In this document: one piece after another, positions 1-9,112 of the stretch | How the letters are laid out: every line of letters starts with the position of its first letter | How positions within the stretch are numbered: position 1 is the stretch's first letter | Assembly (NCBI RefSeq): GCF_025149465.1 | Contig: NZ_CP102275.1 | Span: 1,736,001 to 1,800,000, forward strand | DNA length: 64,000 nt | Origin: Thomasclavelia spiroformis DSM 1552 | Lineage (GTDB): Bacteria > Bacillota_I > Bacilli_A > Erysipelotrichales > Coprobacillaceae | Direction of reading: 5' to 3' | The notes under the pieces: generated by a model | The model's input: the letters and a program-made list of their open reading frames with translations, nothing else | Databases searched by the model: none | What the model was told of the DNA's origin: nothing | Program-made: the position numbers and the translations under genes

Positions 1-515
1 GCACTATCATAACCTTGCGCTCTTCTTGCTCCAAATTCCATTACCGGACGACCTTTTGCTTCTTTTACAATTCGATTGGCTTTTGTCGCAATTAAACTTT
101 GGTGATTTACTGTTACTAATAATAAAGTTTCAATTAATTGTGCTTCGATAAATTTAGCTCGAATAGTTACTAACGGTTCATTAGGAAATACAGGTGTTCC
201 TTCTTTAACCGCATAGATTGTTCCAGTAAAATGAAAATCTCTTAAATAATCAAAAAATTCTTCATCAAATTTATTTAGTGAGCGGAGATATTCAATATCT
301 CCCTCACTAAAATGCAAATGATCAATACATTCAATCAATTGCTGTAACCCTGCAAAAATAGAGTATCCCCCATTATCCGGATTTTTACGATAATACATGT
401 CAAAATAAACATACTGATCTTTATTACCTTGTTTAAAATAATTATATGCCATTGTTAATTCATATAAATCCATTACCAATGTTAAATTACGTTTACTTCC
501 TGCGTGCAATTTCAT
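1..515 (-). CDS. pncB: Nicotinate phosphoribosyltransferase, N-terminal part (cut by window edge)
   Basis: Salvages nicotinate: joins it to PRPP to give nicotinate mononucleotide for NAD synthesis, in the cytoplasm. The frame runs off the left edge, so only about 171 N-terminal residues are visible. They carry family signatures: NLTLVMDLYELTMA near the start, then FDMYYRKNP, GGYSIFAGL and, close to the edge, EFGARRAQG. The ATG at 515-513 is preceded by AAGGAGA at 5 nt spacing, which fixes the start. The gene lies downstream of the LysM gene on the same strand with a 60 bp gap; that gap contains a TATAAT-like box but no convincing -35, so a shared or separate promoter cannot be decided. No damage is seen in the visible part. 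Confidence 0.88.
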   Translation of the reverse strand, partial: MKLHAGSKRNLTLVMDLYELTMAYNYFKQGNKDQYVYFDMYYRKNPDNGGYSIFAGLQQLIECIDHLHFSEGDIEYLRSLNKFDEEFFDYLRDFHFTGTIYAVKEGTPVFPNEPLVTIRAKFIEAQLIETLLLVTVNHQSLIATKANRIVKEAKGRPVMEFGARRAQGYDS

Positions 516-578
516 ATTATTCTCCTTGTTTATATTTAACATTATAATAAACTCTTTTACTCAAAAAATCTAGTTATT

Positions 579-878
579 TTAAAAATATAGTTCATATGAT
601 TGTCGTGGTTGAATAGGTGGTTGTGGTGGTTGTGGTTTTACTGGTGGTATTTTTTCAAATAATACCGGAATTAATAATTGTTGACCAGGAAAAATCATCA
701 TTTGATTATCTAGATCATTCATATTTTTAATATAATCTACTCGAGTATTGAATCTTCTAGAAATCGCATATACATTATCACCTCTTCTTACTGTATACAA
801 AAATATTTCTCCAACTTTTGGTGCGACAATCGGCATAGGTCTTCGATCAAATAAATTTTCCATGTAATCTTCGTACAT
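579..878 (-). CDS. Small LysM-domain protein
   Basis: About 99 residues with one LysM domain (roughly residues 26-71; YTVRRGDNVYAISRRFNTRV at its start, then NQMMIFPGQQLLIP), a fold that binds peptidoglycan or chitin-type glycans. A proline-rich tail follows (PPVKPQPPQPP). There is no signal peptide or membrane segment, so export is not explained; LysM proteins without signals are common among spore-coat and cortex-associated proteins, which is only a possibility here. Start choice: the first ATG (884) sits 1 nt after GGAGGG, too close; the second ATG (878) is 7 nt from it and is preferred. It lies between pncB and the teichoic-acid operon. The exact role is unknown. Confidence 0.75.
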   Translation of the reverse strand: MYEDYMENLFDRRPMPIVAPKVGEIFLYTVRRGDNVYAISRRFNTRVDYIKNMNDLDNQMMIFPGQQLLIPVLFEKIPPVKPQPPQPPIQPRQSYELYF

Positions 879-930
879 GTACATCCCTCCTACTCTAACC
901 TATTCATGTACGAAAAATATCTCTAGGCAG

Positions 931-967
931 AAAAGTACATCATTTTTACTCATGACGTACTTTTTTT
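931..967 (-). terminator. Terminator of the teichoic-acid operon
   Basis: Thirteen-bp stem (931-943 with 952-964, one mismatch) around an 8-nt loop. The stop codon of the last glycerophosphotransferase gene lies inside the loop region. On the minus strand the right arm ends in TTTT; on the plus strand seven T follow, so it may work in both directions. Confidence 0.55.
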
Positions 968-2043
968 ATTAATTCAACAACTCTTTCAATATTTTTACCA
1001 TCATGATATTTAAAAAACATTTTTGAAAATGCTTCAATATCATATTGTTTATTAACAATGATGGCATCAGCAAGCTGATTTTCATTTAAACAGATTGCTC
1101 CTGGCATTATTTTTTGATAATCAACAAAACATCCTAAAGTAGATAAATATTCATCTAAATCCGGAACAAAAAAATACATTGGTTTATTAAAAAAAGAATA
1201 ATCAAAGATAATTGAAGAAAAATCCGATATCAACATATCACTAATCGTAAATAAATCATGAGTATCTTCATGATTTAAATTAATAATTCTTTGATCATCT
1301 GTAATTGGTACATCTAATAAAAGTGGGTGTAATTTATAAACTAAAACATATTGATCATTTAGTTGATCTAATAATTTTTTAGCATCAAAATCCACACTTT
1401 TCATTCCTTGATAAATATTTCCTCTAAATGTTGGGGCATATAAAATAACCCTTTTATTTTTTAAAAGTGGATATTTATTTAGTAACTTTAATTTAGTTTT
1501 TTCAATATAGTTTTGATCAACCAAATGATCAACACGTGGCATTCCAGTTACTACAACATTTTCTTTATTTACATTAAAAGCTTCTTGATAGGGAACTTTC
1601 CAATATACACTATTAGCAATAACATAATCATAATTTTTAATTGGGTATTCTCGTTTAATTGCATTTCCAAATTTTTTGATTGCACCTGTTGCATGCCAAA
1701 TTTGAATTACTTTTACACCTTCTCGTTTAAAGTTACTAATAACATAGTTATTATCAGTAATTAAAACTATTTTAGATGTATTAATTACATATATTTGCTT
1801 AATACAATTAAGCAAATATAAAAAATTATTAATTAAATTTTTTTTATTATAATTAATCAAAACTGTTTTTAAGACAAAACTATGATCTTGACTTAATTTA
1901 TCATAAATCAATTTCAAATCACTTTCTAATTTATTAGCTTCTAAAGAAACAAATGCCACTTGATTATTTTTTATCGAAAAAAAACCAACAAATACATTAA
2001 CTACTCTTAAAATTATATTAACAATTATCTTCATTGATCCCAT
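946..2043 (-). CDS. CDP-glycerol glycerophosphotransferase (TagB-like)
   Basis: Predicted to transfer glycerol phosphate from CDP-glycerol to a lipid-linked acceptor on the cytoplasmic face of the membrane. About 365 residues. A hydrophobic N-terminal helix (IIVNIILRVVNVFVGFF) suggests membrane attachment. Family motifs of the Glyphos_transf group are present: IQIWHATGAIKKFG, VTGMPRVDHL, ILYAPTFRG, YKLHPLL and DMLISDFSSIIFDY. The WHATGA and short N-terminus resemble priming enzymes of the TagB type more than the polymerase TagF, but this is inference. Start: a GTG directly follows the upstream stop (2055), but ATG at 2043 has AGGTGA at 8 nt spacing and is preferred. It is the last gene of the tag operon, and its stop lies in the terminator hairpin. 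Confidence 0.82.
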   Translation of the reverse strand: MGSMKIIVNIILRVVNVFVGFFSIKNNQVAFVSLEANKLESDLKLIYDKLSQDHSFVLKTVLINYNKKNLINNFLYLLNCIKQIYVINTSKIVLITDNNYVISNFKREGVKVIQIWHATGAIKKFGNAIKREYPIKNYDYVIANSVYWKVPYQEAFNVNKENVVVTGMPRVDHLVDQNYIEKTKLKLLNKYPLLKNKRVILYAPTFRGNIYQGMKSVDFDAKKLLDQLNDQYVLVYKLHPLLLDVPITDDQRIINLNHEDTHDLFTISDMLISDFSSIIFDYSFFNKPMYFFVPDLDEYLSTLGCFVDYQKIMPGAICLNENQLADAIIVNKQYDIEAFSKMFFKYHDGKNIERVVELIKKVRHE

Positions 2044-2055
2044 TAATCTTTTCAC

Positions 2056-3237
2056 CTACTTAAATAATATATCTAATACTCGTTTTGATGCATTACCATC
2101 TTCATGATTATTAAACCTTTGATTAAATTTTGTAAGTTTATCAAAATTAAAATCATTCATCTCAATTTTATTTAATAATATTGTCTCATCTTCAATAACT
2201 TCACCTGGCAATTCATGATAAATATCTAAATAAAAACCTCTTAATTCATCACGATAACTATCTAAATCATACATATAAAAATAAATCGGTCTTTTTAAAA
2301 TCGCATAATCAAAAAAGACACTTGAATAATCGGTTACTAAAATATTAGCAATTAAATATAAATTACCAATATCTTCCTTAGGATCCACAAAATAGACAAA
2401 ATCTTTTACACCTTCTAAATCAAAGTCATTAACGATTAAATAATGTGGTTTAAAAATAACAACATAATCATCACCTAGCATTTCTTGCCATTTTTTAAAA
2501 TCAACTTTTAATTTAAAAGTATATCCCTTTAAATTATAAGAATTATCACGCCATGTAGGTGCATATAAAATAACCTTTTTATCCTTAGGAATCTTTAATT
2601 TTGATTTAATTACATCTAAATCATGCTCTTTATAATTTGATAATATATCATTTCGAGGATAACCAGTTTCAATCAATCGTGCTCGATCAATTTTAAAAGC
2701 ACTTTGAAACACTTCAGTAGTAAAAGCACTTGGTGAAATCATATAATTATATTTACTTACATCATTATCATATGTTGAACACATTTGTTCAACTGTCATT
2801 TCACTTCGGTAAAAAGTAGTTCCTTCAGGTACTTCAATATCATGTGCTAATTTTTTTAATGGTGTTCCATGCCATGTTTGTAAATAAATTTGATTTGGCT
2901 TTTTTAATACATATTTAGGTAATTTACAATTAACGATCCAATATTTAGATCTTGCTAGGTAGTAGAAATAAGGGATACTGAAATATTCAATAATTTTAGC
3001 ATTTTCAATTTCAATATTTTTTTCTTTATGATTTTTAATCGCAAAAATACATCGATATTTTTGATACTTTAAATGCGTAGACATATATTTATGCAATGCC
3101 ATTGGATTATCTGAATAGCCTCTACCATGAAAAGAAATAAACAATACTGTATCATTTTGACAAGGAATCAAACGATAAACTAAACGATATAATAGTCTAA
3201 TTAATTTACCTAATAGATTTTTTATTAATCTCATCAT
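2056..3237 (-). CDS. CDP-glycerol glycerophosphotransferase (TagF/TarF-like)
   Basis: Second stand-alone glycerophosphotransferase of the operon, about 393 residues. Motifs seen: FISFHGRGYSDNP, LQTWHGTPLKKLA, ETGYPRNDIL, ILYAPTWRDNSY, FKPHY and NILVTDYSSVFFDYA, then FYLDIYHELPG and HEDGNASKRV at the C-terminus. These match the catalytic half of TagF-type enzymes, which use CDP-glycerol to extend polyglycerol phosphate. An N-terminal Arg/Lys-rich amphipathic segment probably holds it to the membrane. Start: several in-frame ATGs occur; the one at 3237 lies 5 nt from GGAGG and is chosen over 3246, which would start inside that site. A perfect palindrome separates it from the upstream gene. It could be a primer, linker or polymer enzyme; sequence alone does not settle it. 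Confidence 0.83.
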   Translation of the reverse strand: MMRLIKNLLGKLIRLLYRLVYRLIPCQNDTVLFISFHGRGYSDNPMALHKYMSTHLKYQKYRCIFAIKNHKEKNIEIENAKIIEYFSIPYFYYLARSKYWIVNCKLPKYVLKKPNQIYLQTWHGTPLKKLAHDIEVPEGTTFYRSEMTVEQMCSTYDNDVSKYNYMISPSAFTTEVFQSAFKIDRARLIETGYPRNDILSNYKEHDLDVIKSKLKIPKDKKVILYAPTWRDNSYNLKGYTFKLKVDFKKWQEMLGDDYVVIFKPHYLIVNDFDLEGVKDFVYFVDPKEDIGNLYLIANILVTDYSSVFFDYAILKRPIYFYMYDLDSYRDELRGFYLDIYHELPGEVIEDETILLNKIEMNDFNFDKLTKFNQRFNNHEDGNASKRVLDILFK

Positions 3238-3250
3238 AACCTCCATGTAA

Positions 3251-3274
3251 AAATAAGGGGTATACCCCTTATTT
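3251..3274 (-). terminator. Perfect palindrome between two tag genes, terminator or attenuator
   Basis: A 24-nt perfect inverted repeat (10-bp stem AAATAAGGGG, TATA loop) overlaps the stop codon of the upstream fusion gene. On the minus strand it is followed by TTTTT-type sequence (CCCCTTATTTTTAC) and then the ribosome-binding site of the next gene. It looks like an intrinsic terminator inside an operon, so it probably lowers rather than abolishes downstream expression. Confidence 0.55.
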
Positions 3275-5485
3275 AAATACTATATCCACAACTCGTTTTG
3301 ATGCATTACCATCTTCCCATGAACAAAATCTTTGATAAAATTGCTCATAACGATTAGAAAACTCTTTATTTAAAGCATCAATATTTTTTATACGCTCAAC
3401 AACTTCTTGGGTTGTATAAACTAATGGACCTGGTAATTCTGTTTCCATATCAATATAAAATCCTCTTAAAACATCACGATATTTATCTAAATCATAAGTA
3501 TAGAATAACATTGGTCTTTTTAAATTCGCAAAATCAAAGAAAACACTTGAATAATCAGTAATACAAATATCACTAATCAAATATACTTCTGCAATATCAT
3601 CATACTTACTTAAATTAAAAGCAAAATCCTCTAGTCCTGTCACATCTAAATTATCAGCAATATAATGATGAGTTCTTAATAAAACAACATACTCATCACC
3701 TAACTCCTGTTTCAACAAATCTAAATCCAATTTCAATTTAAACTTATACTTACCATTACCATAATATTCATCATCACGCCAAGTTGGTGCATATAAAATT
3801 GTTTTTTTATCTAATGGGATATTTAATTTCTTTTTCAAATTAATTGCAATTTGATCACGATTACTAGCTAATAATAAATCATTTCTTGGATATCCTGTTT
3901 CTAACATATTACCATCATACATAAAACAACTTTTAAATATATCACTTGAAAATTTATTTGGCGCAATCAAATAATCCCATTCTTGTTTTTGACGATAGAA
4001 TTGTGCTTTATAGGTTGGTGAAGCTGCTGTAACTTCTTCTTGATCAAACGCTAAACGTTTAAGCGGTGTCCCATGCCATGTTTCTAAAAATATTTGTTCT
4101 TCACGTTTTCTAAACCATAGCGGTTGGCGCACATTAAAAACAAAATATTTTGATTTAGCTAAGTAATAAGCATATTTACGAGTAAATCTTTTAACTTTAA
4201 TTCCCCCATAAGGAAGTTTAGTTTTAGGATCATTTAAAACCCAGATAAATTTATATTTATTTGGATAATTCTTAGCTAAATATTCATAAATATATTTAGG
4301 TGAATCAGCATAACTTTTTCCCATAAAAGTTTCAAACATGATCGTATTTTCTTCAATTGGTTGATTAATATATTTATGACGATATAAATATTTATTCATT
4401 TCATTTTTGTTTTTTAAGATCTTTTTAAATTTTAGCTTTGCTAAATGACGATTTACAATCTTTTTAGCTAATTCAATATCACCATTAATACCCGCTTCAA
4501 TTAATTTTCGACTAAATCTAGAACTTTTATTTAACAATTCCGGTCTAATGTTTTTAAGTACTGTCGTCATAATTTCAAAGCGTTCATTTCGCCACAAATC
4601 ATTTTTACTGCGACGAATCTTTTTAGCAAAAAAACGAATATAATAACTAACCATTTTTGCATCTAGATAATAACGAATATAACCATTTTCATCTACCAAT
4701 GAAACACAATAATTGTGTGCTTTAATAAATTCATTAAAACGATTATCAGGATCTTTTATTTGTGAAAGTGAAGGAGTGTTAATTGGATCATTATGCTTTC
4801 TTTTTACATATATAGCATTTTCATCATACATAAAGCTATTTGAATATTTTAACAATTGAACAACAAAAGGTGCATCTGAATAATAATTAAATTCTTCATT
4901 AAATCTAATTCTATTTTCTTTAATTAATTTAGTCTTGATTAAAATATTTAATACTGATATATTTCTTAATCCATGACGAGTTCTAATTAAAATATCAGTT
5001 TTATATTCACTACTATTAGTTTCATCATAAACTTTATTAATAAACTTATTTTTACGATCGTGATCTTTATCTTTAAGATCCAATTCATCATTTTTTTCAT
5101 CATCCATTGTTTCAAAAACTTTCTTTTTAAACCAAGTGAATTTACGAATCCCACTAACTAAATCTAAGTCATTATTAGTAGCTTTTTCAAGTAATAATGA
5201 TAATGTATCTTTCATTAAATAATCATCACAATCAATAAAATATAGATAATCACCAGTAGCATTATCAATCCCAATATTTCTTTTTTTAGCAACATTAGCA
5301 TCAATTCCTGCATTAATGATTTTCAAATTTATATCATATTTTTTTAAATCATCAGTAATTTGATTTTCATCACTAATAATCAATAAAGTTTCATAATCTT
5401 TAATTTGTTGTTGACTGATACTTTCTAAACAATCATATAAATAGTTTATGTAGCGATCATAAGGAACTATAATACTTAACTTCAT
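3269..5485 (-). CDS. Bifunctional GT2 glycosyltransferase / CDP-glycerol glycerophosphotransferase
   Basis: A 738-residue two-domain enzyme. Residues 1 to about 230 form a GT2 (GT-A fold) glycosyltransferase: SIIVPYDRYINYLYDCLESI, a nucleotide-sugar loop, and YFIDCDDY with the metal-binding Asp residues. A basic linker follows. Residues from about 378 to 738 are a TagF-like domain: MFETFMGKSYADSP, LETWHGTPLKRLA, ETGYPRNDLL, ILYAPTWRDDEY, LRTHHY and DICITDYSSVFFDFA. It may add both a sugar and glycerol phosphate to the polymer. Such fusions are known in Bacillota, unlike Bacillus TagF, whose N-terminus is not GT2. The ATG at 5485 abuts the tagD stop with no clear ribosome-binding site, implying translational coupling. 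Confidence 0.88.
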   Translation of the reverse strand: MKLSIIVPYDRYINYLYDCLESISQQQIKDYETLLIISDENQITDDLKKYDINLKIINAGIDANVAKKRNIGIDNATGDYLYFIDCDDYLMKDTLSLLLEKATNNDLDLVSGIRKFTWFKKKVFETMDDEKNDELDLKDKDHDRKNKFINKVYDETNSSEYKTDILIRTRHGLRNISVLNILIKTKLIKENRIRFNEEFNYYSDAPFVVQLLKYSNSFMYDENAIYVKRKHNDPINTPSLSQIKDPDNRFNEFIKAHNYCVSLVDENGYIRYYLDAKMVSYYIRFFAKKIRRSKNDLWRNERFEIMTTVLKNIRPELLNKSSRFSRKLIEAGINGDIELAKKIVNRHLAKLKFKKILKNKNEMNKYLYRHKYINQPIEENTIMFETFMGKSYADSPKYIYEYLAKNYPNKYKFIWVLNDPKTKLPYGGIKVKRFTRKYAYYLAKSKYFVFNVRQPLWFRKREEQIFLETWHGTPLKRLAFDQEEVTAASPTYKAQFYRQKQEWDYLIAPNKFSSDIFKSCFMYDGNMLETGYPRNDLLLASNRDQIAINLKKKLNIPLDKKTILYAPTWRDDEYYGNGKYKFKLKLDLDLLKQELGDEYVVLLRTHHYIADNLDVTGLEDFAFNLSKYDDIAEVYLISDICITDYSSVFFDFANLKRPMLFYTYDLDKYRDVLRGFYIDMETELPGPLVYTTQEVVERIKNIDALNKEFSNRYEQFYQRFCSWEDGNASKRVVDIVFK

Positions 5486-5872
5486 CTATTTATGTAAATC
5501 GTCTTTAATTTTAGTTGTAGAAATACCTTTTGTACGTGGTAAATATACAACTTCACAATATTCTTTTAAATAATCAAACTTACCTTCCCAATCATCGCCC
5601 ATAACAAAAACATCAATATCATGTTTTTTTATATCATCTATTTTTTGCTCCCATGATTCTTCAAAAATAACTTCATCAACATATCTAATCGCTTCTAAAA
5701 TCGTTTTACGATCTTGATCACAATGATATGCTTTCTTCCCTTTTTTAGCATTAAATTCATCTGAACTAACAGCAACCACTAAATAATCTCCTAAAGCTTT
5801 AGCTCTTTTAATAATATTCAAATGTCCTACATGAAACAAATCAAATGTTCCATATGTAATAACTTTCTTCAT
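5486..5872 (-). CDS. tagD: Glycerol-3-phosphate cytidylyltransferase
   Basis: Makes CDP-glycerol from CTP and glycerol 3-phosphate, the donor used by the three glycerophosphotransferases encoded just downstream. It is 128 residues long, the usual size for TagD. It has the cytidylyltransferase signatures TYGTFDLFHVGH (HVGH at 14-17) and RTKGISTT (113-120), the second being the nucleotide-binding motif of this family. Cytoplasmic, normally a dimer. It lies 9 bp from tagH and directly abuts the fusion gene. No anomalies are seen. Confidence 0.95.
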   Translation of the reverse strand: MKKVITYGTFDLFHVGHLNIIKRAKALGDYLVVAVSSDEFNAKKGKKAYHCDQDRKTILEAIRYVDEVIFEESWEQKIDDIKKHDIDVFVMGDDWEGKFDYLKEYCEVVYLPRTKGISTTKIKDDLHK

Positions 5873-5881
5873 AAATTACAC

Positions 5882-6709
5882 CTACCCTTTTATTCGATCA
5901 ATTACTTTTTCCCAAAAACCAATTTGTGGATTTTTCACAATTCTTTTTTCAAATTTCTTATCCCTAATCTTAGCTTTTTCTTTACTTGAAAGACTATTAT
6001 AATAATCTACATATTCTCCATATAGATCACAAACTTCATTAACCTCACCATATTCTTTCAACATCCCACCTTCAATCCATATTGCACTATGACAAAAACT
6101 ACGAACCTGTGGTAAAGAATGAGAAATAAAAATGATTGTTTTTCCTTGATCTTTGAGTTCATTCATTTTTTTAATACATTTTTGTGCAAAACCCTTATCT
6201 CCGACTGACAATGCTTCATCTACAATAATTATATCCGGATCTAAATACAATGAAATCGAAAAACCTAATCTAGATTTCATTCCACTTGAATATTTTTTTA
6301 CCGGTTGATATAAAAAATCACCTAATTCAGCAAATTCAATTACGCCATCAATAATATTTTGAATTTTCCTTTTAGATAAACCTAATAAAGCTCCTTTAAC
6401 ATTGATATTTTCAAGTCCTGTCAACTGCTTATTCAATCCTGTATTAATTGCAACAAGTGACTGTTCACCATTAATATGCATTGTACCACTATCAATTTCA
6501 CTTATTCCAGCTAAAATAAGTGAAAGAGTTGATTTACCAGAACCATTAGTTCCTAAAATTCCTACTACTTCACCTTTAGGAATTTCAAAACTAATATCTT
6601 TTAATGCATAAAAACGTTTAGCTTCATTACTTTTATTTTTGCCATCATTTTTTTTCTTCAACTTATATATTTTTGAAACATGTTCAAATTTAATTGCATA
6701 ATCTTTCAT
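5882..6709 (-). CDS. tagH: Teichoic acid export ABC transporter, ATPase subunit
   Basis: Powers flipping of the finished polymer across the membrane with the permease encoded upstream. About 275 residues: Walker A GTNGSGKST (about residues 53-61), signature YSSGMKSRLGFS (the SGMKSRL form typical of TagH/Wzt polysaccharide ATPases), Walker B IIIVDEALSVGD, and the H-loop ISHSL. The short C-terminus resembles S. aureus TarH rather than the longer B. subtilis TagH. Start: AGGTGG, which overlaps the tagG stop codon, lies 5 nt before the ATG at 6709; the GTG at 6718 is part of that site and is rejected. Confidence 0.93.
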   Translation of the reverse strand: MKDYAIKFEHVSKIYKLKKKNDGKNKSNEAKRFYALKDISFEIPKGEVVGILGTNGSGKSTLSLILAGISEIDSGTMHINGEQSLVAINTGLNKQLTGLENINVKGALLGLSKRKIQNIIDGVIEFAELGDFLYQPVKKYSSGMKSRLGFSISLYLDPDIIIVDEALSVGDKGFAQKCIKKMNELKDQGKTIIFISHSLPQVRSFCHSAIWIEGGMLKEYGEVNEVCDLYGEYVDYYNSLSSKEKAKIRDKKFEKRIVKNPQIGFWEKVIDRIKG

Positions 6710-6718
6710 CATTACCAC

Positions 6719-7540
6719 CTAAATCATATCTATAAACTTATGTTTAAACTTATACATCATATAACATCCAACGACAAATAAAACACTAGTAACAAGCCAA
6801 AAAACAACTAATTGTCTCCAATAATACATAGGTCCATAATGATATAAGAAACAATCACGATAACCGCAAACAATATAATAAATAGGATTTATCTTCATAA
6901 TAAAACGCACTGTACTATCAAATATTCCTGTTCCACTAAACCGAGAAATCGGCCATAAAATTGGTGTTAAATACAAAATAAGACGCATACAAGCCAAAAT
7001 TAGTTTTCTAGTATCACGAGCAATCATATTCAAAACTGAAGTAATCATTGATAAACTTATTCCAAAACAACAAGCAGCAAAACAATAATAAATTATTCCA
7101 AGCCAATGAATTGAAGGATAAATTCCTTGAAGTATAAAAAAAACAATCATTAAAATCATAATACAAGCATGATTAAATAATTCTTTCAAAACAACCGTAG
7201 CTGGTAAAACACTAACCGGAAACTTCATCTTAGTAATTACATTTACTTTAGAAAAAATTGCATTAGCACCTTGAGTAATACAAGGACTAATAAAAAACCA
7301 AACAACCATCCCCGCAAGCATCCATTGAATAAAAGGAATTCCATCGACTGCATTACGTTTAGCAACGATACCAAAAACAAAATAATATGTAATAATTTGA
7401 ATTGCTGGATTTGCAAAATTCCAAAATACTCCTAATTTGGAATCACGCATATCTGATAACAATTCATATTTTGCAATTGAATATATTCTAAATAAATTTG
7501 TAAAATTCTCTTTTAGAACATATCTAATACTTTTTAGCAT
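6719..7540 (-). CDS. tagG: Teichoic acid export ABC transporter, permease subunit
   Basis: ABC-2 type permease of 273 residues, the usual TagG length, with about six hydrophobic segments (for example IIYYCFAACCFGISLSMI and LVVFWLVTSVLFVVGCYMM). The N-terminal amphipathic region and the motif DSKLGVFWNFANPAIQI are typical of the Wzm/TagG family. It forms the membrane channel with TagH and exports lipid-linked polyglycerol phosphate. The start ATG has GGAGGTG just upstream. It is the first gene of the six-gene operon, with a probable promoter about 50 bp upstream. Confidence 0.93.
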   Translation of the reverse strand: MLKSIRYVLKENFTNLFRIYSIAKYELLSDMRDSKLGVFWNFANPAIQIITYYFVFGIVAKRNAVDGIPFIQWMLAGMVVWFFISPCITQGANAIFSKVNVITKMKFPVSVLPATVVLKELFNHACIMILMIVFFILQGIYPSIHWLGIIYYCFAACCFGISLSMITSVLNMIARDTRKLILACMRLILYLTPILWPISRFSGTGIFDSTVRFIMKINPIYYIVCGYRDCFLYHYGPMYYWRQLVVFWLVTSVLFVVGCYMMYKFKHKFIDMI

Positions 7541-7585
7541 TGTACACCTCCAAAGCTGTTAATATTTATTTCTATAGCATTATAA

Positions 7586-7594
7586 ATTATAGCA
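7586..7594 (-). promoter_or_regulatory. Extended -10 promoter of the tag operon
   Basis: TGCTATAAT on the minus strand, about 46 bp before the tagG start. There is no good -35 at 17 bp, so the TG extension probably compensates. The leader would be about 40 nt. Confidence 0.5.
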
Positions 7595-7711
7595 CATCTA
7601 AAAAGCAATTAAAACATCAATATTTTTTATAAAAATAAAATTTTATACAAAAGCTAACTTTAAAATCTTTTAATATATAAACTATTATCAAAAAAGGTAT
7701 ATATGTTTATT

Positions 7712-7747
7712 ATAAACAAAAAGCTAAATAGTTATTTACTATTTAGC
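7712..7747 (-). terminator. Terminator of pyrF-pyrE
   Basis: Nine-bp perfect stem GCTAAATAG/CTATTTAGC (7723-7731 with 7739-7747), 7-nt loop, followed on the minus strand by TTTTTGTTTAT. The pyrE stop codon lies within it. Confidence 0.85.
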
Positions 7748-8374
7748 CATCCAAGATTCATCATTAGGATCTTTTTTCCAAGCTTTTAACTTTTCCATAT
7801 CCACATCTTTAATATAATTATTTTGTTTAGCAACTTCAATTAATGTATCATAATCAGTTAAAGTTGCATATTTACAATTTGCTGCTTCAAAATTAGTTGT
7901 TGCTTTAGGTAAACCGTAAGTAAAAATCGCAATCAATCCAATCACTTCACATCCAGCTTCTCTTAATGCTTCAACACATTCCAAAGAACTTCCACCTGTA
8001 GAAATCAAATCTTCAACAACAACAACCTTCATTCCTGGTTCAACTTTACCTTCAATACGATTATTACGTCCATGGCTCTTTGCTCCCCCACGGACATATC
8101 CCATTGGTAAATCTAATATATCTGCTACTAATGCTGCATGAGCAATTCCCGCAGTAGCTGTTCCCATTAAACAATTAGCATCTGGAAAATTATCTTTAAT
8201 TAACTTAGCTAAACCATTTTCAATATCTTTACGCACATTTGGATATGATAGCGTTAAACGATTATCACAATAAATAGGTGATTTAATTCCACTAGCCCAC
8301 GTAAATGGTTCATTTGGTCGTAAAAAAACCGCTTTAATATCTAATAAATCTTTTGCAATTAATTCCTTCATCAT
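7739..8374 (-). CDS. pyrE: Orotate phosphoribosyltransferase
   Basis: Fifth step of UMP synthesis: orotate plus PRPP gives OMP. 211 residues. The PRPP-binding motif [14 protein letters not shown] spans 117-130; [15 protein letters not shown] and [17 protein letters not shown] supply the catalytic loop and phosphate contacts. Two adjacent ATGs follow AGGAG (4 and 7 nt away); either may start translation. It is 9 bp downstream of pyrF on the same transcript, and no other pyr genes are in the window. Confidence 0.95.
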   Translation of the reverse strand: MMKELIAKDLLDIKAVFLRPNEPFTWASGIKSPIYCDNRLTLSYPNVRKDIENGLAKLIKDNFPDANCLMGTATAGIAHAALVADILDLPMGYVRGGAKSHGRNNRIEGKVEPGMKVVVVEDLISTGGSSLECVEALREAGCEVIGLIAIFTYGLPKATTNFEAANCKYATLTDYDTLIEVAKQNNYIKDVDMEKLKAWKKDPNDESWMAK

Positions 8375-8383
8375 TTTTCTCCT

Positions 8384-9091
8384 TTAACCTTGAAAATCTT
8401 GATATACTTTTTTATATGTTGCATATGGATCATCACTACTAGTGATTGTTCTTCCTACAACAATATAACTTGATGTAAGTTCACGAGCCATAGCTGGTGT
8501 TGTAACACGTTTTTGATCATTAACATTATCACTAGTTAAACGAATTCCTGGAGTTACTGTTAAAAAATCAACACCTAAATTATCATGAATAATTTTAGAT
8601 TCTAATGGCGAACAAACAACTCCATCCAATCCAGCTTCTTTAGCATTATTTGCCCATTTTAAAACAACTTCTTCTAATGGTTTTTCAATTAACAATTCAT
8701 CATTTAATACTTCTTGATCAAGTGATGTTAAACAAGTAACTGCGATACATTTTGGACGTTCTTTTCCAATTTTCCCTTCTTCTAAACCTTCAATTGCTGC
8801 TTTCATCATCGCTTTACCACCTGAAGCATGCACATTAACCATATCTACATCTAATTTTGCTAGTTGTTTCATAGCACTTTTTACAGTGTTTGGAATATCA
8901 TGTAATTTTAAATCCAAGAAAATATTATGTCCCATTTCTTTAATCATCTTAACCATTTCTATTCCTTCACCATAGAAAAGTTCCATACCTACTTTTACAT
9001 ATAGTTTTTCATCTTTAAATTTTTCTAAAAATTCTTTTACTTCTACTTTATTTTTAAAATCTAAAGCAATACAAATTTTACTATCTGTCAT
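8384..9091 (-). CDS. pyrF: Orotidine 5'-phosphate decarboxylase
   Basis: Last step of de novo UMP synthesis. About 235 residues, short bacterial type I form. The catalytic motif DLKLHDIPNTV contains the Lys-Asp charge network, with ALDF near the N-terminus and TPGIR and VVGR as phosphate-binding loops near the C-terminus. Start: a GTG at 9103 is part of the GTGGAGG ribosome-binding sequence; the ATG at 9091 lies 5 nt after GGAGG and gives MTDSKICIALDF, the normal N-terminus. It is co-transcribed with pyrE. Confidence 0.95.
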   Translation of the reverse strand: MTDSKICIALDFKNKVEVKEFLEKFKDEKLYVKVGMELFYGEGIEMVKMIKEMGHNIFLDLKLHDIPNTVKSAMKQLAKLDVDMVNVHASGGKAMMKAAIEGLEEGKIGKERPKCIAVTCLTSLDQEVLNDELLIEKPLEEVVLKWANNAKEAGLDGVVCSPLESKIIHDNLGVDFLTVTPGIRLTSDNVNDQKRVTTPAMARELTSSYIVVGRTITSSDDPYATYKKVYQDFQG

Positions 9092-9112
9092 ACTTACCTC
9101 CACATTTACTTA

